A stretch of 33,053 bases of DNA from JAWXCM01 sp034408745 (GCA_034408745.1 JAWXCM010000073.1:1-33053), one strand, 5' to 3'; shown: positions 1 through 9,341, counted from the first letter of the stretch. Notes: generated by a model from the sequence alone, not told the origin. Made by a program: numbers and translations.

Positions 1-431
1 GTGAGAATCAGCCGCGACCCCGCCGGAAACGCCGACCTCGCCAGAATATCTTCCGCCCGAAGCGCCTCCACACGCACGTTGCTTAGTCCGAGCTCCGCCG
101 CCGCAGCCTCCACAAACCGAGCCTTCTTCCCCACCGATTCGGCCAGCGTGAACCCCACATCCGGCAGCGCCACAGCGAGCGGAATTCCCGGGAACCCCGC
201 CCCCGTTCCGGCATCCAGAATGTGCGTAGCACCCGCGAACAACTGCCAGGGCAGCACCGAATACAGCACGTGCTTGATCGCGGCCTCGCGCGTGGTCGTG
301 ATCCGAGTCAGGTTGAAGTTCTGATTCGCCTCCACGATTCGGTCCAGATGCAGCGCCCCTTTTTGGATCAGGAGCTCGCGATTCGGAACATCCGGAGGCA
401 GCAGTCCCGCCAGCTCTTCCGCAAAGTCCAC
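1..431 (-). CDS. rsmG: 16S rRNA (guanine-N7) methyltransferase RsmG (GidB), 3' end cut by window edge
   Basis: RsmG uses S-adenosylmethionine to methylate N7 of G527 in 16S rRNA in the cytoplasm. Reading the minus strand from the GTG at 431 gives an uninterrupted frame of 143 codons. It contains the family's N-terminal helical region (NQNFNLTRIT, with KHVLYS further on), the SAM-binding glycine loop DAGTGAGFPGIPLA, and the following ESVGKKARFVE and LSNVRVEALRAED segments. The C-terminal third lies outside the window. The GTG start is only 2 nt after the stop of the EEP hydrolase gene, so translational coupling is likely. rsmG often sits near mnmG or parAB; here it ends an aroF-led run instead. 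The family call is firm; the start codon is inferred from frame and spacing. Confidence 0.93.
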   Translation of the reverse strand, partial: MDFAEELAGLLPPDVPNRELLIQKGALHLDRIVEANQNFNLTRITTTREAAIKHVLYSVLPWQLFAGATHILDAGTGAGFPGIPLAVALPDVGFTLAESVGKKARFVEAAAAELGLSNVRVEALRAEDILARSAFPAGSRLIL

Positions 432-433
432 GG

Positions 434-1255
434 CTAGCGCTCCAGCTCGGCCAACACCGGGAAATGGTCCGACGGGTAGCGCCCGTCCTTCTGCATCGTG
501 ATCGCAACGTTGCGACGAACCGTCCACCCTGGGCTCACCAGAATCCAGTCAATGCGATTCGTCCCTGCCTTGCCCCGAAACCCGTGAAATGTACCTTCCG
601 GGCCCTCTTTCTTCCCGGCCAGCGCACGCGTGTCCTTCAGCCCCGTAGCCCCCAGCAGCGCGTCATAAACCGGGCCGCCCGCAGGTGCGTTGAAGTCTCC
701 GGTAACGATCACCGGAATCCCCTTCTTCAGTCTCGCGACCCGCTCCGCAATCACCCCGGCGCTCTTCTTCCGAGCCTCTTCGTCTTCCCGCCGGTGCGCA
801 AAATGCGTGTTCAGAAAATAGAACTGCTTCCCCGCCTGATCGAAGAGGCCCCACGTCACCATCCGCGGCAGCGTCACGCCCCAGGACTCGCTCCCCGGCA
901 CATCCGGAGTCTCCGACAGCCAAAACTGGCCACTCTCCACCAGGCGCAGCTTGCCCTTCTTGTAGAACACGCCCATGTGCTCGTCCTCTGAGTTACCCCG
1001 CCGGCTCGTCCCGAACCACGTGTACTCCGGCAGCGCGCTCACAATGTGGTCGCCCTGCAGCTTGAACAGCTCCTGCGTGCCGATAATGTCCGGATTGGCC
1101 TCTCGGATCGACTCGATGAAAAGAGCCTTGCGCGTATCCCAGAGGTCCGGGCCGTCAGCCGGATTCGGATAGCGAACGTTGTAGCTGAGTACTCGCAATG
1201 GCTCGGCGGCCTGGAGGCTGGTCAGGACCAGGAAAAGGGACAGGAAGCGACGCAC
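434..1255 (-). CDS. Secreted endonuclease/exonuclease/phosphatase (EEP) family hydrolase
   Basis: Predicted metal-dependent phosphodiesterase of the EEP superfamily (DNase I, exonuclease III, sphingomyelinase fold), 273 residues from the chosen GTG. The motifs appear in the expected order: VLSYNVRY near the mature N-terminus, GTQE (metal-binding Glu), LNTHFAH, VTGDFNAP (catalytic Asp/Asn) and the C-terminal SDHFPV (catalytic His). The start was set at 1255 because it places a hydrophobic signal peptide (RRFLSLFLVLTSLQA followed by AE) at the N-terminus and clears the upstream gene's stop by 19 nt; a longer frame to 1315 would overlap that gene. Export suggests a periplasmic or outer substrate. 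Whether that is nucleic acid, a phospholipid or an inositol phosphate cannot be decided from the sequence. Confidence 0.85.
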   Translation of the reverse strand: MRRFLSLFLVLTSLQAAEPLRVLSYNVRYPNPADGPDLWDTRKALFIESIREANPDIIGTQELFKLQGDHIVSALPEYTWFGTSRRGNSEDEHMGVFYKKGKLRLVESGQFWLSETPDVPGSESWGVTLPRMVTWGLFDQAGKQFYFLNTHFAHRREDEEARKKSAGVIAERVARLKKGIPVIVTGDFNAPAGGPVYDALLGATGLKDTRALAGKKEGPEGTFHGFRGKAGTNRIDWILVSPGWTVRRNVAITMQKDGRYPSDHFPVLAELER

Positions 1256-1274
1256 CGTTCTATGGTAGCCGGGC

Positions 1275-2198
1275 TCAGCTTCCGCCCAGGCTGTCGAGAA
1301 ATGCCTTCGGCACACCCCACTTCGCCTTCACCTTGCGCTCTTCCCGGAGAAACGAACCAGACGTCAGTATCCCGCTCAGATCGGTCGGGCTCGGCACCTT
1401 GCTTTCCCGCGCGATGAAGCTGGCCAGAGTCTTCGTCAGCCCCTCCAGCTGCGCCCGCAGCACAGCCGCGTCTTCCTGACTGGTACAGGTGACATCGGCC
1501 GTAAGGGCAAATTTGTCCGATCCCTCGGCAGCCAGCGCGAACACCACCCGCTCGGCCTTCTCCAGCGCCTTGGCAAACAGCCGTGTTCCCGGCGGCAGCT
1601 GGTCCGATGCGCGAATCGCATCTCCAGGCAGATGCAGAAACAGCGGCGCCACCGGAGGCACAAACATCGGAAGCGCATCCGTCTTCCGCCGGTCAATCGC
1701 CCGGGCGCCGGACTCATCACGGGCGCTCGCCAAACCCAGATAGTGATCGCTGATACGTCGCCACGACACCACCCGATCCGGCGTGCTGCCCTTCACGCTG
1801 CAGTAATTCGCGCCCTGACACTTCCCGCCTTCCTTCTCGGCATACGCGCGGAGCTTCGGCCAGTCGAACCGACCTTTCAGGACAAAGTAGTGGATGGCGC
1901 CAGCGGAATTCAGCATCACCGCATCCAGATCTTTCTTGTAATCGAAGCCGGTTTGCTGAACAAAACTGCGATAGTCGGCCGACTCGCCCACCGTCGACCC
2001 GACCAGCTTGTCGAGAATTCCCGAAGTCCGCAGCGCGTCGACATCGAGGTAAAACACAACCGCTTCGCGTTCTGGAAAATATTGCAGATACTGGGCCGCC
2101 GTCTTCGGTCCCTTGTTGCCGGACAGGAGGAAGACGACGCCCACGCCGAGAGCGACCGTGATCAGCGCGATGAGGATTGCAGCGAACTTACGAGACAC
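1275..2198 (-). CDS. Membrane-anchored protein of unknown function
   Basis: I do not recognise this 307-residue protein with confidence. One hydrophobic segment (about residues 5-26, AAILIALITVALGVGVVFLL) predicts a signal anchor with the rest in the periplasm. The body is mixed alpha/beta, has a short Cys pair (GKCQGANYCS, about residues 126-135) that could form a disulphide, and shows no catalytic motif. Its overall character (QYLQYFPEREAVVFYLDVDALR) resembles periplasmic DUF3352-like proteins, but that is only an impression. The start is GTG at 2198, 9 nt after the aroF stop, and the EEP hydrolase follows 19 nt downstream, so it is probably the second gene of an aroF-headed transcript. Confidence 0.75.
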   Translation of the reverse strand: MSRKFAAILIALITVALGVGVVFLLSGNKGPKTAAQYLQYFPEREAVVFYLDVDALRTSGILDKLVGSTVGESADYRSFVQQTGFDYKKDLDAVMLNSAGAIHYFVLKGRFDWPKLRAYAEKEGGKCQGANYCSVKGSTPDRVVSWRRISDHYLGLASARDESGARAIDRRKTDALPMFVPPVAPLFLHLPGDAIRASDQLPPGTRLFAKALEKAERVVFALAAEGSDKFALTADVTCTSQEDAAVLRAQLEGLTKTLASFIARESKVPSPTDLSGILTSGSFLREERKVKAKWGVPKAFLDSLGGS

Positions 2199-2207
2199 GA
2201 TCTCAGC

Positions 2208-3248
2208 TTAAACGGCCACCACGGCTTCGCTCAGACGGGCCCGCTTCCAGAGCTCGACATACGGCTCCATGTCGGCCATCATCTTGCGGAACATCGCAAA
2301 GTCCAGCGACTGCGCACCGTCCGACATCGCCTTCGCCGGATTCGGGTGGACCTCGACAATAATTCCGTCAGCACCGATCGCAACAGCAGCCCGCGACAGC
2401 GCCGGAACCAGGCTGCGCTTCCCAGTGGCATGGCTCGGGTCGAGTATCACCGGAAGATGCGTCAGTTCGTTCAGCACCGCCACAGCGGTGATATCGCACG
2501 TGTTGCGCGTCGCCGTCTCAAAGGTGCGAATGCCACGCTCGCAAAGAATCACGTTCGGGTTGCCGTGCGCCGTAATGTACTCGGCCGACATCAGCAGTTC
2601 CTTGATCGTCGAGCTCAACCCGCGCTTCAGCAAAATCGGCCGTTTCGTCCGGCCAAGAGCCTTCAGCAGCGCGAAGTTCTGCATATTCCGGGCGCCAATC
2701 TGCAGCACGTCCGCGTACTCGGCAACAAGGTCGACGTCGTTGTCGCTCATCACCTCGGTGACAATCGCAAGCCCCGTGGCTTCCCTGGCCTTGCGCAGCA
2801 GCTTCAGCCCGTCCAGCTCCATGCCCTGGAAATCGTAGGGCGACGTGCGGGGCTTGAACGCTCCACCACGGAGCATATGAGCTCCCGCGGCCGCGACGCC
2901 TTCCGCCGTTTCCATAATCTGCCGCTCGTTTTCAACCGAGCAGGGCCCCGCCATAACAGTGAACTCGTCGCCGCCAATATCGTGGCCGTTCACCCGGATA
3001 ATCGTCCGCGTATCGCGGAATTCCTTCGAAACGAACTTATACGGAGCCGAGATACGAACCGCCTTCTCGACGCCGGGCATGGCTTCAATGGATTCGAGGC
3101 ACGCGGTCACGTCCCCGGTTCCAACAATACCAATCACCACCCGTTCTTCGCCCTCAATGGCGTGGATCTTGTACCCGAAATCGCGAACACGCTCGCACAC
3201 GGATTCAATGTCGGCTTTGTTCGCGTGCAACTTCATGGAGACAATCAT
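2208..3248 (-). CDS. aroF: 3-deoxy-7-phosphoheptulonate (DAHP) synthase, type I-beta
   Basis: Condenses phosphoenolpyruvate with erythrose 4-phosphate in the first step of the shikimate pathway to aromatic amino acids. The 346-residue product has the short N-terminal ferredoxin-like (FDL/ACT-like) regulatory domain (MIVSMKLHANKADIE) typical of the Thermotoga-type I-beta enzymes. The TIM barrel follows: MAGPCSVE, GGAFKPRTSPYDFQG, TEVM, the metal-binding Cys in ILCERGIRTFE, LDPSHATGKRS and EVHPNP. Length and motifs are complete, so it should be active. The ATG at 3248 matches the usual start of the regulatory domain; a second ATG at 3236 would remove its first strand. A plausible sigma-70 promoter and a dyad lie upstream in the 112-nt gap to the carbonic anhydrase gene. 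It heads the run towards rsmG. Confidence 0.95.
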   Translation of the reverse strand: MIVSMKLHANKADIESVCERVRDFGYKIHAIEGEERVVIGIVGTGDVTACLESIEAMPGVEKAVRISAPYKFVSKEFRDTRTIIRVNGHDIGGDEFTVMAGPCSVENERQIMETAEGVAAAGAHMLRGGAFKPRTSPYDFQGMELDGLKLLRKAREATGLAIVTEVMSDNDVDLVAEYADVLQIGARNMQNFALLKALGRTKRPILLKRGLSSTIKELLMSAEYITAHGNPNVILCERGIRTFETATRNTCDITAVAVLNELTHLPVILDPSHATGKRSLVPALSRAAVAIGADGIIVEVHPNPAKAMSDGAQSLDFAMFRKMMADMEPYVELWKRARLSEAVVAV

Positions 3249-3279
3249 GCTTTGGTTCCCGCCTGGTGAGATTTTCCAG

Positions 3280-3307
3280 TGTATACCACCAGCAGACGTG
3301 TTCGCAA
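3280..3307 (-). promoter_or_regulatory. Candidate sigma-70 promoter for aroF
   Basis: On the minus strand TTGCGA (3307-3302) and TATACA (3285-3280) are separated by 16 nt. This would start transcription about 24 nt before the aroF ATG. The -10 match is good and the -35 moderate. Position and spacing support it; it has not been tested. Confidence 0.4.
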
Positions 3308-3310
3308 TGA

Positions 3311-3337
3311 TTAAGTCACACTAAATGTGATGCTTAA
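3311..3337. promoter_or_regulatory. Compound dyad upstream of the aroF promoter
   Basis: TTAAG-TCACA-CTAAA-TGTGA-tg-CTTAA: an inner 5-bp inverted repeat (3316-3320/3326-3330) nested in an outer 5-bp repeat (3311-3315/3333-3337), offset by a 2-nt bulge. It lies a few bases upstream of the candidate aroF -35 box, so it could be an operator. It could equally be part of the 3' structure of the carbonic anhydrase transcript. Confidence 0.3.
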
Positions 3338-3340
3338 GCA

Positions 3341-3357
3341 ACCACCCAGCAGGTGGT
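3341..3357 (-). terminator. Candidate hairpin after the carbonic anhydrase gene
   Basis: ACCACC/GGTGGT stem of 6 bp with a 5-nt loop, beginning 3 nt after the carbonic anhydrase stop codon. No clean T-run follows (TTGCTT only), so it is a weak intrinsic terminator at best, or a 3'-end-stabilising stem. Confidence 0.35.
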
Positions 3358-3360
3358 GTA

Positions 3361-4020
3361 CTACTTCAGATACTCGACCGTACCCTTGTCCAGGTCATAC
3401 ACCGCGCCGATAATTTCCACGCGCTTTTCGGCCAGCATCTTCGCCAGAATCGGCTGCGACTCCCGAAGCTGTTTCACCGCCAGCCGCACGTTCTCACGAA
3501 CCGCGTTGTCCAGCAGATCGCCCTTCTGATGCCCAGCCGCTTCCACAGCGGGCCTGATAGCCCGCACCAGCGACTCGATGTGTGTGTTGGGCTCCCCACC
3601 CTTGATCGTAGCGTCGACGGCACCGCAGCGCGTATGACCCAGCACCACAATCATCGGCACGCCCAGGTGCTCCACGGCGTACTCCAGGCTACCCTGCACC
3701 GCATCGTCGACAATGTTCCCGGCAACCCGAACCACAAACAAGTCCCCGAGCCCTTCGTCGAAAATGACTTCCGGCGCAACCCGCGAATCCGCGCAGCTAA
3801 GAACAGCGGCAAACGGGTGCTGGGCCTTCGCAATCTGCTTCTGAGTCTTGACATCCTGGTGAGGATGAATCGGATGATGGACGGCGTAACGGCCGTTTCC
3901 TTTGGTCAGTTCCCGCAAAGCGACGGCGGGCGTAGGACCAGCGTGGTGGGCTTCCTCTCCTGCTCCAAACAGCGGCAGGGACACAAGCGCAACCACCAGA
4001 AAACCGCAAGCAGCTTTCAC
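3361..4020 (-). CDS. Exported beta-class carbonic anhydrase
   Basis: Interconverts CO2 and bicarbonate. From the GTG at 4020 the protein is 219 residues with a clear signal peptide (KAACGFLVVALVSLPLFGA), so it should act in the periplasm. The beta-class zinc site is complete: Cys76 and Asp78 with Arg80 in CADSR, and His129 and Cys132 in GHTRCGA. A longer frame reaching 4086 was rejected because its extra N-terminus is translated from two GC-rich hairpins and would bury the signal peptide; GAGAG about 8 nt upstream supports the shorter start. Periplasmic beta-carbonic anhydrases are known in other bacteria. Possible roles are CO2 retention or pH control; the neighbours do not settle which. Confidence 0.9.
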   Translation of the reverse strand: MKAACGFLVVALVSLPLFGAGEEAHHAGPTPAVALRELTKGNGRYAVHHPIHPHQDVKTQKQIAKAQHPFAAVLSCADSRVAPEVIFDEGLGDLFVVRVAGNIVDDAVQGSLEYAVEHLGVPMIVVLGHTRCGAVDATIKGGEPNTHIESLVRAIRPAVEAAGHQKGDLLDNAVRENVRLAVKQLRESQPILAKMLAEKRVEIIGAVYDLDKGTVEYLK

Positions 4021-4042
4021 AATATGTGCTCTCAATAGGGGG

Positions 4043-4080
4043 GCAGGCCCCCAGGCCTGCGGCGGCCTCTCAAGGCCGCC
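4043..4080. repeat. Two tandem GC-rich hairpins between the dehydratase and carbonic anhydrase genes
   Basis: Two perfect inverted repeats sit back to back: 4043-4049 pairs with 4054-4060 (7 bp, loop CCCA), and 4061-4068 pairs with 4073-4080 (8 bp, loop CTCA). Both share a core AGGCC/GGCCT-type sequence. They lie in the leader of the carbonic anhydrase gene, downstream of the dehydratase stop. No T-run follows, so they may be a REP-like element or an mRNA-stabilising or attenuating structure rather than a simple terminator. Confidence 0.5.
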
Positions 4081-4162
4081 ATACACCTATTAGTATTTTA
4101 ACTCTCTAAGGCAGCTTCTGTACCTGCCTTCATGAGTCTTTTCGGCTCCGCAACGCAGGCCT

Positions 4163-6136
<1,974 letters not shown>

Positions 6137-6150
6137 GTCGGCTTACTTCG

Positions 6151-7074
6151 CTATTGTATGTGCGAGCGCCGTGGAGCCGATTCCACCAGCATCAGAACCA
6201 GCACAATCCACACCGCGTCGGCCAGAAACAGATGGATAATCTGCATCCAGATCGGCGCCAGCAGCCATACATTCAGAACCCCGGTGATCATCTGCACCGT
6301 CAGAATGCCCCACGTGGTCCACGCCAGACTGGCCGATTCGCACGACCGCCGCACCTTGATGGTCTGCAGCACAATCAGCGAAGCGTAGAAGGCAAACAAC
6401 AACGCCAGCGCCGGATGCAAAATTCGCAGCCGCAGCAGAAAGTGAGCCGTCGACGACATCTCATCCGCCAACCCCTGCGCAAACGAAGTGGCCGGAAACA
6501 GAGTGTCGCCGAGCGCCGCAATCGCTCCGCCAATCCCCACCAGCATCGCCACCGGAAGCAGCATCGCCGCCTTCGCCGGCCCAAACGAAAAACGGAGCCC
6601 CGCGCTGTCCGGCCTGGAAAACCACGCCGTCAGCGCCAGCGCCCCCAACAGCAGCTGCGTGTTCGCCAGGTGAGCACAAAGGTAAATCGCGCGCCCCACG
6701 GAGCTGTCCTTCTCCACAAACCCCAGCTTCACCAGCCCCGCCCCCAGCGCCGCCTCCAGCAGAATAATCACCAGCGACGCCCACGCGAAGCGTCGCACCA
6801 GACCAGCCTTAGGAAAGGCCCGCCGAGCCCACAGCAGCAGCACCAAAACACCAATCAGCGCCAGCCCGCTGGTAGTCCGGTGCGTGAACTCAATGATGGT
6901 CTTCAACGCCGGAGCAGTGGGAATCACTTCCCCGTTGCACAGCGGCCAGTGGGACCCGCACCCCGCACCCGAGCCGCTGGCCCGCACAAACGCGCCCCAC
7001 AGGATGACCAGGACGTTCCAGCCAAGGACCACCCAGGCGTAAAGGGTGAATCGCGAAGAATTAGGAGGGTTCAA
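6151..7074 (-). CDS. ctaA: Haem A synthase (COX15/CtaA family)
   Basis: Membrane enzyme that oxidises the C8 methyl of haem O to a formyl group, giving haem A for cytochrome c oxidase. The 307-residue product is almost entirely transmembrane (eight predicted helices in two four-helix halves). It carries the four expected histidines: EFTHRTTS and CAHLANTQ in the first half, RILHPALA and IIHLFLAD in the second. The FVRASGSGAGCGSHWPLCNG segment is characteristic, with its Cys pair. The start is a TTG at 7074, 3 nt after the ATP-grasp stop, with no good Shine-Dalgarno sequence, so it may depend on upstream translation. No cytochrome oxidase or ctaB gene is in the window. Confidence 0.93.
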   Translation of the reverse strand: MNPPNSSRFTLYAWVVLGWNVLVILWGAFVRASGSGAGCGSHWPLCNGEVIPTAPALKTIIEFTHRTTSGLALIGVLVLLLWARRAFPKAGLVRRFAWASLVIILLEAALGAGLVKLGFVEKDSSVGRAIYLCAHLANTQLLLGALALTAWFSRPDSAGLRFSFGPAKAAMLLPVAMLVGIGGAIAALGDTLFPATSFAQGLADEMSSTAHFLLRLRILHPALALLFAFYASLIVLQTIKVRRSCESASLAWTTWGILTVQMITGVLNVWLLAPIWMQIIHLFLADAVWIVLVLMLVESAPRRSHIQ

Positions 7075-7077
7075 GCT

Positions 7078-8034
7078 TCAGAGTAGCGCAAGGCGGCTTT
7101 TCAGAAACTCGGCGACCCGAACAAACGGATCGAACCCAAACGCTTCCCCGATCGGCTTGCGCAAATTGGAGTTCGCATTCACGTCGTAGAAGATCAGCCG
7201 ACCGTCTGCCGCTTCCAGATACTCGATCCCGCCCACGTCCAGCCCACCCGCCTCTACGATTCGCCTCGCAGCCGCGACAGCCTCGCCGGGAACCTCGGGA
7301 AACGGATAGAATTCCACAGGCTTCACCGGCGACGGCGCCTCCGGCAGCGCGCAGTGCGATTCCCCGCCGCCCTCCGGATTGCAGGCCTCCGACGGGCACA
7401 GATTGAACGCGCCATGCGACACAACCCGCATAGCATACAGCAGTTCACCGCCCAGAAACTCCATCCGCACGATGCCCCGTGCCGGATCCGTCTCGAAATA
7501 CTCCTGCAGCAGCAACAGATTGTCGGGCAGCCACAACCCCGGCTGATCCCGCAGCAGCAGCCGCAACTCATCCGGCCCCTGGAGCAGAAACATCCGAGCC
7601 CCACTGCCCCCCTGCTCCGGCTTCAACAGAGCGGGCCACAATTCCTCCGGCCACGCGCGCACAGCAGCCTCGACGTCGTTGAATGCCAGCGTCCGCGGAT
7701 GCGCGATCCCCAGCCTCGCCAGCAGCGCCGACTGCGCCGTCTTGCTCAGCTCCAGCAGAAACGCGCGAGACCCGTTCAGCACAGTGGCGCCAGCAGTTTC
7801 CAGAGACCGCATCAGCGACAACGCCAGCGGCACCGCCCGCGTATTACCCCGCACATAAGCGCTCGGGCTGGCCTGATTGAAGTACAGGTCGGCATCGGGA
7901 ACACCATCCGGGTCGAAAGCAGCCAGCTTCAAGTCGAAGGAACGATACGCCACACCACCCGCATCCAGCGCCGCAAAGAGCGGCTTCTGCCATTCGGGAT
8001 GCTCAAACAGAATCACAACTTCCGAAGATTTCAT
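7078..8034 (-). CDS. ATP-grasp domain protein (RimK/glutathione-synthase-like)
   Basis: Predicted ATP-dependent carboxylate-amine/thiol ligase, 318 residues, cytoplasmic. ATP-grasp features seen are a nucleotide-binding loop with Lys (LLKPEQGGSGARMF), an adenine-contacting stretch (LLLQEYFE), an internal RMEFLGGELLYAM strand pair, and the metal-binding end GGIEYLE...YDVNANSNLRK. The Asn pair is typical of RimK-like enzymes. The N-terminal 90 residues form a pre-ATP-grasp domain (VVILFEHPEWQ). The substrate cannot be read from the sequence. Its ATG overlaps the stop of the TIR gene by 4 nt (ATGA), so the two are translationally coupled and probably act together. ctaA follows after 3 nt. Confidence 0.82.
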   Translation of the reverse strand: MKSSEVVILFEHPEWQKPLFAALDAGGVAYRSFDLKLAAFDPDGVPDADLYFNQASPSAYVRGNTRAVPLALSLMRSLETAGATVLNGSRAFLLELSKTAQSALLARLGIAHPRTLAFNDVEAAVRAWPEELWPALLKPEQGGSGARMFLLQGPDELRLLLRDQPGLWLPDNLLLLQEYFETDPARGIVRMEFLGGELLYAMRVVSHGAFNLCPSEACNPEGGGESHCALPEAPSPVKPVEFYPFPEVPGEAVAAARRIVEAGGLDVGGIEYLEAADGRLIFYDVNANSNLRKPIGEAFGFDPFVRVAEFLKSRLALL

Positions 8035-8828
8035 TGTGAGGACGAACTTGCCTTTGTCTTTTTGTAGTGAAGAAAGAAAAGAAGCGTCGGCAACAGGAAT
8101 AGGCAGAGAAACAGCAACACCACTAAAAAGTCATCCAACTTTTCGATCCTGAGTAACGTCACCGCGCCGACCACAACTGCTCCAGTCGCCGCCCGCGTGG
8201 GCCACTTCCATTCCGCGAACTGAAACAGAGCGATAACTAACCCGCCTTGTACCAGGGCTTTTTCGTCATTGTTGGTGCTCACCATCGAAAAATAAACGGC
8301 TAGTACAGCCTGGCCCACGGAGAGGATCCTTGCCGACCATAACAACTTCCGCAAGGGACGCCGAGCCGCAGGGGAAGCAGCCACCACAGCGGTTCGGGGC
8401 GATTCGACAACCGGCTCCGGAACTGGCGGCGCGGGAGCCACCGGCGCTTCCGGCCGACCCGAAATCGTCGCTACCAGGGACTGTAGCCCCGATTCGTAGT
8501 CCGAACGCAAATCGATATACTGGCGCCGCCGCAGCCGAAACGGAACCTGGCACTCCGCCACCACCACCGGAATCACAGTCTTGCCCTCATCAATCGCGAA
8601 GGCAATCTCATCCATTACGTTGTTCGATTCCACCGACGCCGGCGACAGAATCGCCAGCAGTTCGTGGCATTCCCGCAGCGCACGCTCCACCTCGCGATCC
8701 CATTGCTGCCCCGGGTGAATGTCCAGCTGATCGATCCACACATTGGCCCGGCGCGCCTTCAAATCCGCCGCCAGACGCAGCGCAACCTTTGAGTCCTCCC
8801 GGGCGTAGCTCACGAACACCGGCTGCAT
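8031..8828 (-). CDS. TIR-domain protein with C-terminal membrane segments
   Basis: A 265-residue protein. Residues 1-110 are a TIR domain: FVSYAREDS (strand A/AA-loop), WIDQLDIHPGQQW (BB-loop region), AILSPASVESNNVMDEI with the putative catalytic Glu74, and TVIPVVV. Many bacterial TIR domains cleave NAD+ or make cyclic ADP-ribose signals in immunity. After a Pro-rich linker (about 126-150) come three to four hydrophobic segments (about 163-185, 192-210, 215-228, 232-255) and a short KKTK/Ser tail. This predicts membrane tethering with TIR in the cytoplasm. The TIR call is firm; enzymatic activity and a defence role are inferred. No Shine-Dalgarno sequence precedes the ATG, and a TATACT box lies only 6 nt upstream. 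Confidence 0.87.
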   Translation of the reverse strand: MQPVFVSYAREDSKVALRLAADLKARRANVWIDQLDIHPGQQWDREVERALRECHELLAILSPASVESNNVMDEIAFAIDEGKTVIPVVVAECQVPFRLRRRQYIDLRSDYESGLQSLVATISGRPEAPVAPAPPVPEPVVESPRTAVVAASPAARRPLRKLLWSARILSVGQAVLAVYFSMVSTNNDEKALVQGGLVIALFQFAEWKWPTRAATGAVVVGAVTLLRIEKLDDFLVVLLFLCLFLLPTLLFFLHYKKTKASSSSQ

Positions 8829-8834
8829 CTGTGC

Positions 8835-8840
8835 AGTATA
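8835..8840 (-). promoter_or_regulatory. Candidate -10 box of the TIR/ATP-grasp unit
   Basis: TATACT reads on the minus strand and ends 6 nt before the TIR ATG. If used, transcription would begin at or beside the start codon and give a leaderless mRNA, which fits the missing Shine-Dalgarno sequence. The nearest TTGACG is 21 nt upstream, too far for a standard -35, so support is weak. Confidence 0.25.
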
Positions 8841-8853
8841 GCGTCAGACGCCG

Positions 8854-9300
8854 CTATTTCCCGTCAATTTTCAGCGCAAAATAAGTGACCTCGGCTCCGC
8901 GCGCCAGCACGAACTGGTGCGGCAGCCCCGCCGGAATCTGCACAATGTCGCCCGGAACCAGCACCTGCGACTGCCCACCCTCAATCGAGGCCCCCCGAAT
9001 CTCGGTTTTCGTACTCGATTTCGCGTTCGGGATCCTGCCCCCGGTAACCAGCGTCGCCTGCCCCGTCTGAATCACAAACACATCGGCGGTCCGCACATGA
9101 ACCTCCGCCTCCCCCGTCCGGTCGCGGCGGATAAAGTTGGCCCGGTGATTGCCAAAATGTCCGAGGCTTTCCAGTGACGCCGGGCGAAGCTTCTGCAGGT
9201 CCCGGGAATGCCACACCGAGACCTTAGCCACGGGTGGCGCCGCAGCCATTGCGCCCAAAAGTACGAGTACTACAAACGCGGATTTCGAGAAATTCGACAT
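8854..9300 (-). CDS. Small exported cupin-domain protein
   Basis: A 148-residue single-domain cupin. The ATG at 9300 was preferred over an upstream start at 9345 because it begins a clean signal peptide (SNFSKSAFVVLVLLGAMAAA). The barrel shows HFGNHRANFIRR, an AEVHVRTADVFVIQTGQATLVTGG strand pair, VLVPGDIVQIPAGLPHQFV (second cupin motif with PxG and His) and TYFALKIDGK at the end. The first motif has one His where metal-binding cupins usually have two or three, so metal binding and catalysis are uncertain. The substrate is unknown. It is 25 nt upstream of the TIR gene on the same strand and could be co-transcribed with it. Confidence 0.82.
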   Translation of the reverse strand: MSNFSKSAFVVLVLLGAMAAAPPVAKVSVWHSRDLQKLRPASLESLGHFGNHRANFIRRDRTGEAEVHVRTADVFVIQTGQATLVTGGRIPNAKSSTKTEIRGASIEGGQSQVLVPGDIVQIPAGLPHQFVLARGAEVTYFALKIDGK

Positions 9301-9328
9301 AACCGGCGACCCAAATAGGGCGACAATA

Positions 9329-9341
9329 TAGTTGACAACTA
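9329..9341. promoter_or_regulatory. 13-bp palindrome upstream of the cupin gene
   Basis: TAGTTG-A-CAACTA, a perfect 6-bp inverted repeat around one base, 29-41 nt before the cupin ATG and beside an AT-rich TATATT. Size and position fit an operator for a small dimeric regulator. No regulator gene is adjacent. Confidence 0.3.

Noticed and set aside
1632..3269. 545-residue open frame on the plus strand
   Set aside because: Antisense to the membrane-anchored unknown and to aroF, whose motifs are complete. Composition is Arg/His/Gln-rich.
8849..8870. TTGACG as -35 box for the TIR gene
   Set aside because: The spacing to TATACT is 21 nt, too long for a normal promoter, and it lies in the cupin coding end.
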